The translations under genes and the position numbers were made by a program. 64,000 nt of DNA from Symbiotaphrina buchneri (Eukaryota > Ascomycota > Symbiotaphrinales > Symbiotaphrinaceae), in NCBI GenBank assembly GCA_001599915.1, contig BCIG01000008.1, forward strand, positions 1 through 64,000, read 5' to 3'. The notes under the pieces are model-generated. The model did no database searches and had not been told where the DNA came from. It worked only from the letters and a program-made list of their open reading frames with translations. Positions 48,601 through 59,424 of the stretch are shown piece after piece (position 1 is the first letter of the stretch; each line of letters opens with the position of its first letter).

Positions 48601-48709
48601 AAGACTTGGAGGCCTGAAATTGACTGCTAGTACCGCGGTGACGAGAGGTTTCAAGGCACCAAGTCTAAGCCCTCAACCGGCATGGCAACCTAGGGTTGGA
48701 GCTTATTAG
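45692..48709 (+). CDS. Secreted beta-galactosidase, GH35
   Basis: Intronless, 1,005 aa when started at MKFSQLL, the size of Aspergillus LacA-type enzymes. A longer frame begins at 45497, but only this ATG is followed directly by a signal peptide (residues 1-21, LLVGVWSAICVLGVTAA). The TIM barrel starts IYSGEFHPFRLPVPDLW and contains ARPGPYINAE. Acid/base Glu is in VQPENEYS and nucleophile Glu in IPEFQGGTSTSWGG. GTNWGNLGYMGGDTSYDYG follows, then beta-rich domains with many N-x-S/T glycosylation sites. The sequence departs from LacA, so it is one of the family's paralogues. It acts outside the cell on galactans, galacto-oligosaccharides or lactose. Tandem with GH2. Confidence 0.94.
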   Translation: MKFSQLLVGVWSAICVLGVTAAVPPIKSRQSLLQDIVTFDEHSLMIRGERLFIYSGEFHPFRLPVPDLWLEVFQKIKALGFNGVSFYVDWALVEGQPGVVNFDDIWDLKPFFDAASQAGIYLIARPGPYINAEVSAGGIPGWALRIGCTLRSTCPEWEQATVNYLQSVGKIIADAQITNGGPVILVQPENEYSTWPNLNATQFPNQMNREYMAFVEQQLRSSGIIVPFIDNDNEVRGSFAPHTGLGAVDLYGIDAYPIRYDCAHPSVWPTYEWPTNWQLTHEQQSPSTPFAIPEFQGGTSTSWGGVPQDMCAALVGPEALRIFYKNNYSFGVKLLNIYMAYGGTNWGNLGYMGGDTSYDYGAAINEYHEVSREKYSEQKLQANFFKVSPAYLTATAGNLTNGTYADTMQVGTTPLYGDQGTNFYVVRQANFSSTSTANYKITLETSTGDVTIPQLGGQLSLIGRDSKVMVTDYDIGSAVLVYSSADIFTWAQAANGKTVLILYGGLGETNEFAVRSNTTTCTTSGGTLQTSQSTSTEWIVQWTVVPDTQIVYFEDINLEVRLLWRNDAYNYWVLELPSPDPVGNFSSPSKSSVIVNGGYLLRTASIEGTNLQLTGDFNATIELELVFEPTGLVQTMSVNGQTLSCSSPPSITGTFAYEPPSLDLPDFSQSTWKSIDSLPEIQPGYDDSLWTQCNHLNSTNDQRSLQTPTSLYASDYGYHTGSLLYRGHFTGNGQESSLFLHTSGGSAFSHSVYLNSTFLGSWIGSNSNQSYPQTLAIPQSLTVAGEPYVLTILIDDMGQTEEAPGTDTIKFPTGILGYSLAGHAAGDISWRMTGNLGGESYVDKTRGPRNEGAMFAERQGFHQPSPPSSNWSASSPISDGLAGPGVAFYTTTFDLDLPSQYDIPMAFTFTNNTGSSGPYRVQLFVNGYQFGKFIPYFGPEFSFPVPEGVLNYAGSNTLALTLWALESSGARLGGLKLTASTAVTRGFKAPSLSPQPAWQPRVGAY

Positions 48710-49284
48710 ATATATTACAATATAATTCCCTTGTCTACAGTTGTTATCATCAAGAAGGGAGTGATCAAGTGGTCACCTGCCCCGGTCGTAGCCCTTATCA
48801 GTCTTGTGTCAAAACAGGCCACACGCTCCAGTCTCGGTCTCGGATTATTACCCCGGTCTTATGCTCGGCTTGAGGTCCGGGACATTGAAGGGTCTGCAAC
48901 AAATGTATATCGGCCGCTGATGGTGTACGCACGTTAACTCTGTTAGACATGGTCTTACCGGTATCCCCACTTACTTTCCGCAAGACCTTATCTCTGCCCA
49001 ATGTAATCCTTGTCATCATTCGTACGATAGGCGCTACCTGATGGACCGATCCAACCGAACTGCGTATTCTGGAACGATAACCCCCCTCATGATCATTACC
49101 AGGTAAAGCCAGCGGCACATGCTGGCTGCTGTCGATTAAGACCCTCTCAGATGATGTGCATTTAAAGATATGCGGAAGCCGCATTGTTTTGATTTCTTGT
49201 AAAATGTGCCACCGAGGTTACACTTTCTTGGAATCCAGAAGTTTTGACGGGATTTCACTGGCCTGAAACTTACAGAAGAACAAG
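48710..49284. promoter_or_regulatory. Promoter region of siderophore-type MFS gene
   Basis: 575 bp. GATA cores occur at several places (for example CGATAACC at 49076 and AAGATATG at 49167). GATA factors of the SreA type control siderophore genes, but single cores are common by chance. Confidence 0.35.
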
Positions 49285-51232
49285 ATGGTCGCTCCTGAGA
49301 GCATCCAGACGGAGACTCCCTCTAAGGGTATCACTGACCAGCCAGTTCGTGAGGTCGGCAATGTAGACGGTGTCGCTTCCCAGGATCTCGAGGCCAATGA
49401 GAAATCTCTTGTTGCCCCCGACACACCAGAACCCGGTGTTGCCAACGTCGAAGCGCTGCAAGCCGTTTGGAGCAAGAATGGAAAGCGACTGTTGATCGTA
49501 GGGTAGGCTTCTGATCACTCCATACAGACAGGAACAGACTAGATAACACATGCGCAGAATCGCGTTGATGATGATCATCTACGAACTAGATAACTCCACC
49601 GTCTACGTCTACAACAACTACGGCACGTCCGCCTTCTCCGCCGTGTCCCTACTCAGCACACTCAGCACCGCCGGCACGATCCTCTTCGCCGTCATCAAGC
49701 CGCCCATCGCCAAGATCTCCAACGTGATCGGGCGCGGCGAAACATACTGCATCACCATATCCTGCTACGTCCTCTCATACATCCTGTTCGCCTCGTCGAA
49801 GACCATCGACGCCTACGCCGCGGGTTACATCATCTACACGATCGGGCAGTCTGGCACGAACATCATGAACGACATCATCATCAGCGACATCTCGAGCGCC
49901 CGGTACAGAGCCCTGGCCATCGGCATCTCCTTCTATCCGTACCTCGTCATTCCGTGGATCTCGGCGTATATCACCGCCAGCGCCGTGTCTGGCATCGGCT
50001 GGCGGTGGGGCATTGGCATGTTGGCCATCCTGATGCCGTTCTGCGCGAGCATGATCATCACCACCTTACTCTACTACCAGCACCGGGCGAAGAAAGCCGG
50101 CATAGCCGTCCGGAACCGCGTTTCCGTCTACGAGTTCTGCTCGCTCATCGACCTCGGCGGCACGATTCTGCTCAGCGGCGGCTTCGCGATGGTGCTGATC
50201 CCGCTGACGCTCGCTGCGACGACGCCAGCGAGATGGTCGACTGGCTGGCTGGACGCGCTGATCGCCATTGGCGCCGCGTTTCTGCTCGCGCTGCCTTTCT
50301 ATGAAAAATACCTCGCCAAGCACCCCGTTGCCCCCTTCCGCTATTTCAAGCAGCTCTCAATCGTCATGTCGTGCCTGCTGATTGCGACGGACTCGATCGG
50401 CTTCTCCGTCACGCATACATATCTGTATACGTGGATCACGATTGCGCATAATTACGGCACCACGGATGCCACGTTCTACACGTACACGAACGGCGTGACG
50501 CAATGCCTTTTCGGGATCATCTCCGGCCTCATAATGTTGAAGACGCGCCGCTACAAATGGCTGCTCATGGGCGCCGTCGTGATCCGACTGATCGGCTACG
50601 GCGTCATGATGCGGCTGCGCGGGGCGCATAATTCGATGGCGGAGCTGTTCATCGTGCAGCTGATCCAGGGCATCGGCTCGGGGATCATCCAGACGGCCGT
50701 CATCGTCAGCGCGCAGATCGTCGTGCCGCATTCCGAGCTGGCGCAGATCACGGCGCTGGTCTTGTGCTGTTCCTTCCTCGGAAGCAGTATCGGCGCTAGT
50801 ATTGCTGGTGGAATATATACTAATACTTTGAAGAGCGAGCTGTATAAGGCGCTGGGCAGTGGGGCTAGCCAAACCCTCGTTGACACGGTGTATGATAGTA
50901 TAACGGGCGTGCTTCCGGCCTGGGGCAATGTGGAGAGGAATGCGATTGATACGGCTGTGAGTCCAATTGCTCCTTTTGTCCCGTGGGTTTCTGTAACGCC
51001 AGCTAATTTCTGTGTTGCAGTATACTAATGTCATGAGATACATGACCTATACTGCCTTTGGCTCGTGTATCCCTTCATTCGTCTTCGTCTGGCTTTTGCC
51101 GGACCTGATTCTTCCGTAAGTCTGCATGGCCATCCTTTGCCAGTCTCCGCGCCTGGGAAGGTTTTCACGGACCCGACGTACGTTACGCTAATGCCTCATC
51201 TTATGTCCAGGGACTCCCAGAACGCGCTATGA
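49285..51232 (+). CDS. Siderophore-iron transporter family MFS (Sit1/MirB-like)
   Basis: Four exons with introns at 49503-49557, 50957-51020 and 51116-51210 give 577 aa. The last exon is only 22 nt; it replaces a stop (CCG TAA) with PDSQNAL, matching the family's closing LGDTQN-like segment. After a 60-residue acidic tail, VWSKNGKRLLIVGIALMMIIYELDNSTVY starts TM1 (cut: GKRLLIVGIALMMIIYELDN). Fourteen TM segments follow, with ISDISSARYRALAIG, WRWGIGMLAI and PVAPFRYFK at the expected places. Members import ferric siderophores by H+ symport at the plasma membrane; a few exchange glutathione. No siderophore synthase is near. It follows two beta-galactosidases but is unlikely to carry sugar. Confidence 0.87.
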
Positions 51233-51752
51233 CATTCTAGGTTATCATGCGTGAAAGGAAACTGCAAGGGAAGAGACGATATTAATATATCGACTCTCCA
51301 TGTATCAGGCGCATTCCAGCACTTGGAAGAGGAATCGCCCAACGACAAGTATACGTTGAGGGCCATTTCCGAACACCCTTTGTATATCCTGAATCATCCA
51401 TAGCTATCATGACATCGATCTAGTCAATAGTAATCATCTTGAGTTGCATGTGTGTTTGTTCGTGGAGACATATCCTCACACCAAGCGAGGGAGAAAGAAA
51501 ATGGTGGCGGATCAAGCGTCGGCATAGCAAAAGACAAAAAAAAAAGGCCAAAGCCAAGCGCTTCATGCATGTTCCAATTTTTGAGCAACGTAGCAAGACC
51601 CGCAATCTCCCGTTACCTCGCAAAAATCCAGCATCATGAACGGACTGCCCATAGCTTGTTATTCGCAGCCCCCAAGCCTCACCTCTCCACCGCATCCCCA
51701 ATGTCCAGCACCACTCCCTCTCATCCTCCTGCACATCCCCCTCCTCCCCCCC
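51233..51752. other. Convergent intergenic region
   Basis: 520 bp between two convergent 3' ends. A purine run AAAAAAAAAGG near 51538-51548 and CT-rich sequence at 51690-51770 are the only marked features. Confidence 0.45.
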
Positions 51753-53008
51753 TCAAACCCCCTTCCCATCAACCTTGACCCTCCCCAAGCGTCCATCCCT
51801 GAGGACATCCGCCTTCGTCCTTCCCCCATCCGTATTCCTCAACTCCACCGAGCGATCGACGCCGCCATGCCAGTACTCATCTTTAGTACGACCCAGGCCC
51901 TCAGCCCACTCAGCGCGCTTAGCGTCCGCCTGCGCCAGCAGCTGGTCCTTCTCGTCGCCGGCGGCGTCGATCGTGCGCTGTGCTGTGTCGACGGCGTAGT
52001 CGCGCGATGCGATGGCGCGCGATTTCAAAGCGGGGTACGTGCTGCGGAAGATGGCGTAGGTTACGCCTGGTGGGGGAAGAGGGTTAGTATTGGTGGGATT
52101 CTGGGAGGAGAGAGTGGGCAGAGGAGGGAGGGGAGGTGGGAGGAGGGAAGGGAGGGGAGACGTACCGCATGCAAAGGCAGTGCTGACCGCCCAGAGCCAG
52201 ACGGCGATGCTGAAGAGAAACGACGTGCCGAGCGCTGGGAGGAGCAGTGCGGTGCCGATGCCGATGAAGACGGAGCAAAACAGCGCTGCGCCTAGGACTG
52301 CGAGCAATACCGTGCCGGAGCAGAACGCCGCGTAGACGAAGAGCGGCGGCGCGGCAAAGAGCGTGAAGATGATGAGGAAGGTCTGTTGTCGAGTCAAGTC
52401 AGCCATCTAACCGCCAATAAAGTCCATCTCCTCCGCTGAGATATCATATCACAGATAAGGGAGGGAGAAAGAGACAGCGGGATGGGGAAAAGCAGAAACG
52501 ACCGTAAGAAGCGTGCACATACCGCCAAATACGGCCTCTCCCTCGCAAACTCATTAACATTATTATACACCTCGCCCTTCTGCTCCTCGGGCACCACACG
52601 ATCGAGCTGCTGTTGACCCTGCACGATCAAATCGCCCATAGCCTCCTGCCCAGCTTGGACATACTGCTTGCCTCCATCGACCACGTCTCTCGCATACGCA
52701 TTAGCCTGCTCCTTCGCAGAATTGTACCCCTGCACGGCTTGGTTCTTGCCGCTATAATAAGTATCCTTGGCTTGGCCCTTGGTGCTGTTGTAGGTATCGG
52801 CTGCTTGGGATTTGGTGTTCTGGTAAGTGTCTGCCGCTTGGTCTTTGGTGCTGTTGTAGGAATCTTGGGCGCGCGAGGCGGCGTCCTGGGCGGTGGAGGA
52901 CGAACGGCCGACGAGATCGGAGGCGGTGTCTTGGGTTTTTTGAACGCCGTCTTGTGTGGCGTTGCCGGTGGAGTGGATGCTGCCTTGGATGTTGGATGTG
53001 GTCGACAT
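51753..53008 (-). CDS. LEA-like repeat protein with hydrophobic hairpins (Promethin-like)
   Basis: Three exons with introns at 52383-52522 and 52067-52165 give 338 aa. Residues 1-160 are hydrophilic and carry degenerate 11-residue units such as YNSTKDQAADTY, YQNTKSQAADTY and YNSTKGQAKDTY, typical of group-3 LEA proteins that fold as amphipathic helices on drying. Residues about 163-235 form two to four hydrophobic helices (FLIIFTLFAAPPLFVYAAF, then LLAVLGAALFCSVFIGIG, then FLFSIAVWLWAVSTAF), like the Promethin/LDO lipid-droplet domain. The tail is again charged. Inference: a stress-linked lipid-droplet or ER-surface protein; the domain name is from pattern memory. The ATG at 53008 is the first of the repeat region. 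Confidence 0.75.
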
Positions 53009-54138
53009 GGTTGCTGTCGTTTGGGGCTGGCTGGCGGGGGTTGTGAGGTACTGGTGGGATGTGAATTATAGGCGTCTGTGGGAGACGACTCTGGTTGATG
53101 GTGTGGCTGCTGACCGGCGAGGATATGGATGGATGATGGATGGGTTTCTGAAGATGGCGATGAGAAGAATTCCCGATAAAGGAAAAAAAGAGAACAAGAA
53201 AAGGGTGGGTAGGCAGCAGCAAATATTAAGCCTCTACAAAATACGGACAAGCAGGGCGTTCATTTCCCTGTATATACTCCCTTGTCCACTGAGCCACTTT
53301 CACATGCCAGCCACCGAAAACCCACTCTTCCAGCTGCTTTCCCCTCTTTTTCTCATGCTTCCGTGCCCAAACGTCCGTCTCTGATCGAATTATTGGCCGG
53401 ACCATGTGTGCGGAAAGTGATGATGGCGCCCTGACGTTGCACATTTCGCTCGTAGAACCGCAAATCCCATCCCGCTTCCCTGTTTCTCACCCGTTTTCCC
53501 TTTCACTGCCCAGCCGTGCGCCCCGAGCGGCGTTTGACATGTGAATTTTCGCGTGTACGCCGCCCTGTCGGACAAATGAAAACCATTCAAGGTTTCTCAA
53601 AAATCCGGTTTCCCGGGGCTAGGGCGATTGCATTACGCGCGCCATTCATTACCTACGCTGCACTGGCCCTCTCACTCCCCGTGGATTCAAGATCTGCAAT
53701 TGAGTTTCCGATGGTACGATGACGTTTGCTCCGGACAGTCCGATAAGGTGCAAAAAGCGGCTAGAGAAGTGTCCGTCCCGATAAGCTTTTACGCTGAGCA
53801 GCGATTCCACACACTGTTATGACACGGGCTAGTCTACTTTGAGTGCCAGTTTCAAACCGGGAAATAGGAAGCTTTTCTTTTCAGCAAACAAGCCACCTGT
53901 CGTTGGGCCGGGCCAGCCCACGGTATTGGTCTAGACCGGCGAATCATAGGATAGGGCAGCACGGCATGGCATATCATGGATTTGGTGTATCAATGATTCT
54001 TAATGCATGCTAGTCATCCTTCGAAGCCACCATGTGTTCCTAGTGCAATGGTTCCAGAGCCTCCCGCTGCAAAAGCACGCTTGTAGTAATATCATTCCCG
54101 ATTCTCACATTAAGCAAGGTCATAGTGTCTCTCTCCCA
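53009..54138. other. Intergenic region, promoter of the LEA-like gene
   Basis: About 1.1 kb. GAGTATATACAGG on the minus strand (53268-53280) is a TATA-like box about 265 bp upstream of the LEA-like ATG. No coding frame recognised in the rest. Confidence 0.45.
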
Positions 54139-56358
54139 TCAAGGCAACAACTTCGTCCCCCCCTCCGCCCTCTCACGGTACGGTTTCAGCTGGAGGGGTA
54201 CATCGCCCTTATACCCCGCGCTCCCCATCGCCTTCTCCAAATTCTTCGCCAGTTTCCCAACCAACTTCGCAATAAACCGATCATTCGCCACGCCCACGAC
54301 GGCCGCTTTGCGGATCTTGCCGCCGAGGTGCAGGTCCTTTGCCGCGGCTGCCACGTCGCGGATGCTCTTGATCTCTCGCTCCGTCGGTTCCGGGTCTTTC
54401 TCGAAGTCGATCACTTTGAGCGCTTTGACGAGTGCGCTCGTGAAGTCGATGAGCTCTTGGTCGAGGGTTGCGGGGAGCTGGATGTTGGCGGCGATGTTCA
54501 TGGCGGCTGTGTCAGCGCGGAGTTGTTCGAGGTCCCATTCTCGTTGCTTGGTGGCGGGGACTCCGTCGGCGGTTTGTACGGACTTTTCGGCTTCGGCTTC
54601 GTCGTGACGGGTTGGAACGGTGGGAGGAGATGCTCATGATGTGGTAGCCTTGGGGAAAAGGTCAGTGGGATGACCATGACGAATACCAGGAGAACATACA
54701 GGAATGAAGGGATTGTGATCCGCGCATCAGCTCCACCTAGTCTGATGACCTGTTTCAGATCGATCTCTTTGGGAAGTGTCCTGAACGCAATCACATCATC
54801 AATGGCCAATTGACTAATGATAGGATAATCCGTCAGCAACGGCACTTGTGCGGTGCCTTGTATGTTTGCAAGCTCAAGCGCGAAATTCGCATCAGACAGC
54901 CAAGCCAAGACCCTCTTCTCCAGCCGGCGAATCTCCGAGTCTTGTTCGGCATAGTCCTTGAAGACCAAATCCTGTAGCATATGCTGGATCCATCGTCCGG
55001 ATGCCGCTGCTGTGATGGATGAAATGTGCACGGGATGGAGATAGCTGATCGGGTTGAGTAGCAAGCGGAGTAGAAGGGGAAGCCTATGTAAGAAGCGTCG
55101 CATACGTGGTGAGGAGAGATTCTGTAAGGTAGTGACTTTGACGGACTTCTGAGGAGGATGCGGGACAGATGGCGTGTCATGCATCTGTGAACAAATGGCC
55201 GCTCGAAGGTCCTTGTGGTTGCCAGGGTCGAAATTTTTGCTCTCAGGATCGCTTAGTTTGAGAGCCTTCTCGACCTTCTCTCGACATTGTGTAATCGCAC
55301 TTGTCTTCTTGATGTTATCTAAGGTCTGCCGATACATCTGTCGGGCTTCTTCATCATCCGCCGCCAGCTGTGTCACAGTCTCCGCAGCCTCCTCTGGCGA
55401 CGAAGCTGCCTCGGGTGCGTCCCCACCGGTCAACTTGTCTGTCATCTTGACCTTATCCGGCAGAGATGTCTCGCTTCCAGCTGCGGCCGCCTTCAGGAAG
55501 GGTGTGTTGGTTGACATGAGGGCATCCCCGTCTGTGTCCGTGGTGCTTTCCGCGAGGTTGCCAAATGTCATCTCATACTCGCCGCCTTTCAAGTTGGCGT
55601 ATACGTCACCGACCTCGATGCGCCGAAATAGTTTAATTTTGACATCTTCTGTTTGAAGAGCCAGTTCCATGTCATCCGAGAGCTTGATTCCAACTTCGAC
55701 TATAACTTGTGTCAGCAGTACGAACATAGGCAGTGATAGGGAACACTATATCACTATACCTCCATGGCAAATGAGCGTCAAAGATGACACTACCACCGTG
55801 ATACCTCGAATGACCATAAGACCACCTTTGATGGACTTATCATTGTCAATTTCCACTGTAACGGTTAGCATCCTGCATTCAAGAGACTCTGCATGTGCGA
55901 TAACCTACAGGCTGGGAGGTCAAAAAAAGCAACCTTGTCACTCGTAAACTGGAACATCCGGAGCAACTTTCGCACTCTATCCGATCGATTAGTGCTTTGC
56001 CCAATACCAAGCCGGCGGACCCCTACCTTCTCCTTGCCATATCAGCGACGACATCAAATTGATATAGCCATGAGAGCAGAACGACTGGGTAGCAAACCCC
56101 CACGAATCCCCAGTACAGCAGCCATGACGTCGCGGCAACCGCATACACCAGATGCAACACAGTAACAAGAAGCCAGAGTGGCAGAAAGGGCAGAATATGA
56201 TAGCCATTGAAGGATCCGCAGATCAACGAAAGGGTAAGGACTGGTGCGCCGGAGATGAGGTAGTGGCGGGGCAGCACCGTTGCGGCCAAGGCGATGCTGG
56301 CGGCTAGGAAGAGCAAGGGAGGCGACGCCCAGCCCGAGTGACGCTTATGCTGCTGCAT
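54139..56358 (-). CDS. Multi-TM protein of unknown function, apparent frameshift
   Basis: Five or more exons, with introns at 55977-56026, 55856-55908, 55700-55759 and 54649-54699, about 650 aa. The N terminus has four to five membrane spans (LFLAASIALAATVLP, GYHILPFLPLWLLVTVLH, YAVAATSWLLYWGFVGV). A soluble part follows: KLLRMFQFTSDKVAFFDLPA, LMVIRGITVVVSSLTLICHG, VGIKLSDDMELALQ, GDVYANLKGGEYEMTF, a Glu/Ala-rich helix, and LGGADARITIPSFL. Such chains are conserved in filamentous fungi as far as I recall, but I cannot name a function. After HHEHLLPP (about 54625) the frame jumps by one base; the continuation RHDEAEAEKSVQTADG to the stop at 54139 is clearly coding. Either a lost base in the assembly or a mutation. 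Confidence 0.62.
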
Positions 56359-57114
56359 CGCGCCAAACACCGCTCGCACCCAACTCTAGTTGATGTCGAT
56401 GATGGCGATGCAGAGAGGGTGCCGCGTGGCTGGAGTTGAGTTGGTGGCGCACAGACAAAGGAAGCCGGAAAAGATGTTTGTCATGACGTAGTTTGTCGCG
56501 TAGCAAACATTCACCAAACGGAGCAGGTGCACCACAGCGTTCCTTCCTAGTCGTACTGCACCTTGTCAAACCATGAAAAAGTGAAGCTCCGCATAGATTC
56601 CAGGTCCTCGATACTCTCGAATCTCGTTATGCCCCTGCGAATCCGAGGCGGTGCAGGACTCTACAGCCACGGGTCTCCGATCATCAACAGCATACCTACA
56701 CTGCAGAGCATTCCACAGTGAAGGCATTAGATTCCATTGAGCACGTCCGGCATGGCTGAATAGGTCTCGAAACCGGCGTCAAATCTCCAATGGTGTCTCT
56801 CAAACAAAACAAGGAACTGCTCCTTACGGAAAAGGTCCGGCATCTGTTGGAGCGGCTTGACCGCGTCGCAGAGGCAAATGAGGCGATCGAAACCGGACAA
56901 GCGTATACGAAATACCTACCTACTTCACATTTCCGACGTGACATCTAGCCTCAGCTCTTAAGGACTTGCTCTATGGATGAGCTGTGCGATATATTAAGCC
57001 CATAAAACGGAGTAAAAACGTTCGACTGAGACGGAATAAGCTCGTGAAGGTCCGGAGTAAGATCCTGTAGATGGTCTCCGTACTCCCTGGAGCGAGCCAG
57101 ACTCTCATCCGGTG

Positions 57115-57216
57115 TACGGAGTACGGAGTACGGGGTTGAGTACTCCGTGTTCGGTGCTCGGTGTTTCGTTACGGAATTCCCCTAGCGCTCCACGGGGCAA
57201 GCACTGAACACCGAGC
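57115..57216. repeat. Nested inverted repeats built on TACGGAGTAC
   Basis: TACGGAGTACGGAGTACGG at 57115-57133 overlaps a hairpin: ACGGAGTAC (57123-57131), 8-nt loop, GTACTCCGT (57140-57148). A second pair follows, GCTCGGTGTT (57156-57165) and AACACCGAGC (57207-57216), perfect over 10 bp. Could be a MITE-like remnant; no target-site duplication identified. Confidence 0.65.
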
Positions 57217-58847
57217 TGAGAGCACGGATAACCGTAGACTCGGTGCTGCAATAAGGTTACGCCAGCCATCGTTCGCCCATGACTCTTACCCTACCTTACT
57301 CACCGAGCGATGAGTCCGGTGTAACTCAATTGCAAATCAATTGCAAACGTTTTCGGTTTACTCCGCTTTGCATCGGTGAATTCAAGCGCCCAGGCAGGCA
57401 GCAAGCACTGCTGATCCGGTCTTTCAGGGACCTTAGATGGATTTATAATCCGCCCAGAGAGGAGGTTCCAAGATTTGGGTTCATGAGTAAGGTATGGTTT
57501 GGGAAGTTTGAAGAGCTTCGATGATTCATATTGCTTATACCTTAATATAAGGCTGATATTGCCATATTAGGCCAGCTGAGGGTAAGATTATTACCACCGC
57601 GGTGTAAGCAAACTAGCAAAACGACGGGTTGACGGGGTCAGGCTTATGCCTGCTTGTAAAGAGTGCCTGCTTTGGGGGGATTGTTCCTGCATTATGGTGA
57701 AACCGAAATCTGGAGACAAGCCTTTTCTCACAGCACCCAAACTCGGTCTTTGTACAAAGTAGTCGTCGGATTGAATCACGTCTAGACCCTCCAGTACCCC
57801 ACATGGAAATAGATGCACACTATGTGGCTCTACAAACACAAATTCCCTGCCATGCCAAAACTTGATATCGTTGTTCACTTTCGCACTCCATGAAAGCACT
57901 CAGAGCATATCTGATGTCACTCCAAGCTCCAATGCGGTTTCATCCTGCTGCCTGAAAACGGCTATGGAATTTCGAAATTGAGGCTCGGTTGACGATCCCG
58001 CAAGGCAGTGCGCGGTTATTCTGTCGATCAGCAACACTGCCACGAGATATAACCACAAGGCAATATCAATATCCCTCACCGAATTTGCACTTATTCCAGG
58101 GTGAGCATTGGTTTTTGCCAGTAGAGTGATGACCCCGGTTCCTGATTGATGACCTTAAATCTGGATAGGTACACAGTAAGCTTACCTTACCAGGTGGTAC
58201 CGTGGTGGTCGGCTACACGTCTCAGTCAGCAGGCGACATTCGAATTGGTCGGACAATTCCGTTGCAATGCATTCACTTCGGCCAGTAAGCTAGGTCAGTT
58301 AAGCCCACGCGAGAGCCGGAGAGAGAGTTAGCGAGAGGGAGAATTGGAGAGAGGACAAGGAGTCATACCTTACCGCAACATCAGGATGAGCCATAATCCA
58401 TCATTATCGCCAAAGTGCCCCAAAACCCTGCATGTTCTGAATCAATAATAATTAGCACCGTGGAACTATGCATTATGGTAGAGTCATCCTTCCTCATCTC
58501 CCAATCCCCCCAATCCCATAATCCAATAACGCAAAACCTTGCCCAATTAGGCCGTTGGGGGCAGAGCAGCGCAGCCGCAAAAGGCCCCAATGCCAAGCCA
58601 CGCGCACCGCAAACGCGCAGCTACAAGGGGGGTGAGTCAAGCTCTTGGACCGGGCGGGGCGCTTACCCGCTTTCAGGACCGTCGGAGTTCGCACGGACGC
58701 GCTGGAGTTCGAGTGGCCAGGCAGTGTCCGACAGTAAGCGACGCGAGGCCCGGCTGGAGCGGTGATTTTGAGTTCACTGCCTACTGCGTAAGGCTCGGTG
58801 TTAGATGGATGGGACTGGGATTAGGCAGCATGGATGGGAGGAATGTC

Positions 58848-58855
58848 TATATAAG
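58848..58855 (+). promoter_or_regulatory. TATA box of the small PPxY gene
   Basis: TATATAAG, 191 bp upstream of the ATG. It is followed by a long A/C-rich leader (58920-59045), the pattern of strongly expressed fungal genes. Confidence 0.55.
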
Positions 58856-59045
58856 AAGGGATGGGATGCCCCAGGCATCGAGATTTATTTTTCAGAATAC
58901 ATCCCTCAAAGCCATCGGTTTCGCAAAGCAAAACTCAATTAAAGCAAACTTAGTCCTACCAACCAGCTTACAAGCACAACAACAATACCTTCAACAAAAA
59001 TTACCTCCACAACCACCACCCCCCTCGACCAACACACACATCACC

Positions 59046-59424
59046 ATGCCATTCGGTCTGCCAAACATCCGGGTCGACCCGACCAAGCAAGGCCCACGGC
59101 CCGCTCCCGCACAGCAATACTACGACAACCCGCCCTCCTATGACTCCTCCTCTTCCAGCCACCGGGACTCCTTCTCCTCCGATGCCAAAACCCTCTCGGA
59201 GCGGGACTACGTTGAGGAGAGGCCGCTGAAGCCGGACCAGCAAGCAAAACAACAGGAGCCGAAGAAACGTGAGTTACCACCGTACATCATAAATATATAT
59301 GCTCGTCGTGGATGCTAATTCTTATTGTTCCGTAGAGAGTTGGAAGGACAAAAACAACCTCCTCAAAGTCGCGATCCTCGGCTTTAATAAGCCTGGGTAT
59401 TATCGACAGGTCTCGATGAAGTAG
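59046..59424 (+). CDS. Small hydrophilic protein with PPxY motif (unknown)
   Basis: Two exons with an intron at 59269-59335 give 103 aa. MPFGLPNIRVDP starts the chain; YYDNPPSYDSSSSSHRDSF contains a PPSY motif, a ligand for WW domains of Nedd4/Rsp5-type ligases. A Ser-rich stretch, a KPDQQAKQQEPKK basic/Gln stretch and a C-terminal NLLKVAILGFNKPGYYRQVS follow. The upstream reading frame is open to 58590, but this ATG is preceded by a CA-rich leader and a TATA box, so the longer frame is not used. No known family. A WW-domain protein lies in the same window at 29325-30355, though a link is pure speculation. Confidence 0.68.

Larger units (their letters stand above)
56359..59045. other. Long intergenic region with palindromic repeats
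   Basis: 2.7 kb, the largest gap in the window. It contains nested inverted repeats at 57115-57216 and a weak gene-relic frame at 57279-57524 (TPLCIGEFKRPG). The rest shows no recognisable coding sequence. The last 200 bp are the promoter and CA-rich leader of the small gene at 59046. Confidence 0.5.

Noticed and set aside
49285-51232. Lactose permease next to the beta-galactosidases
   Set aside because: Fourteen TM segments and YELDNSTVY/ISDISSARYR motifs are those of siderophore transporters, not of sugar porters.
58590-59045. Longer N terminus for the small PPxY gene
   Set aside because: The region includes the TATA box and A/C-rich leader, and no conserved protein feature lies upstream of the ATG at 59046.
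56359-59045. Transposon in the long gap
   Set aside because: No transposase frame, terminal inverted repeat with target duplication, or poly-A tail could be seen; only short palindromes.
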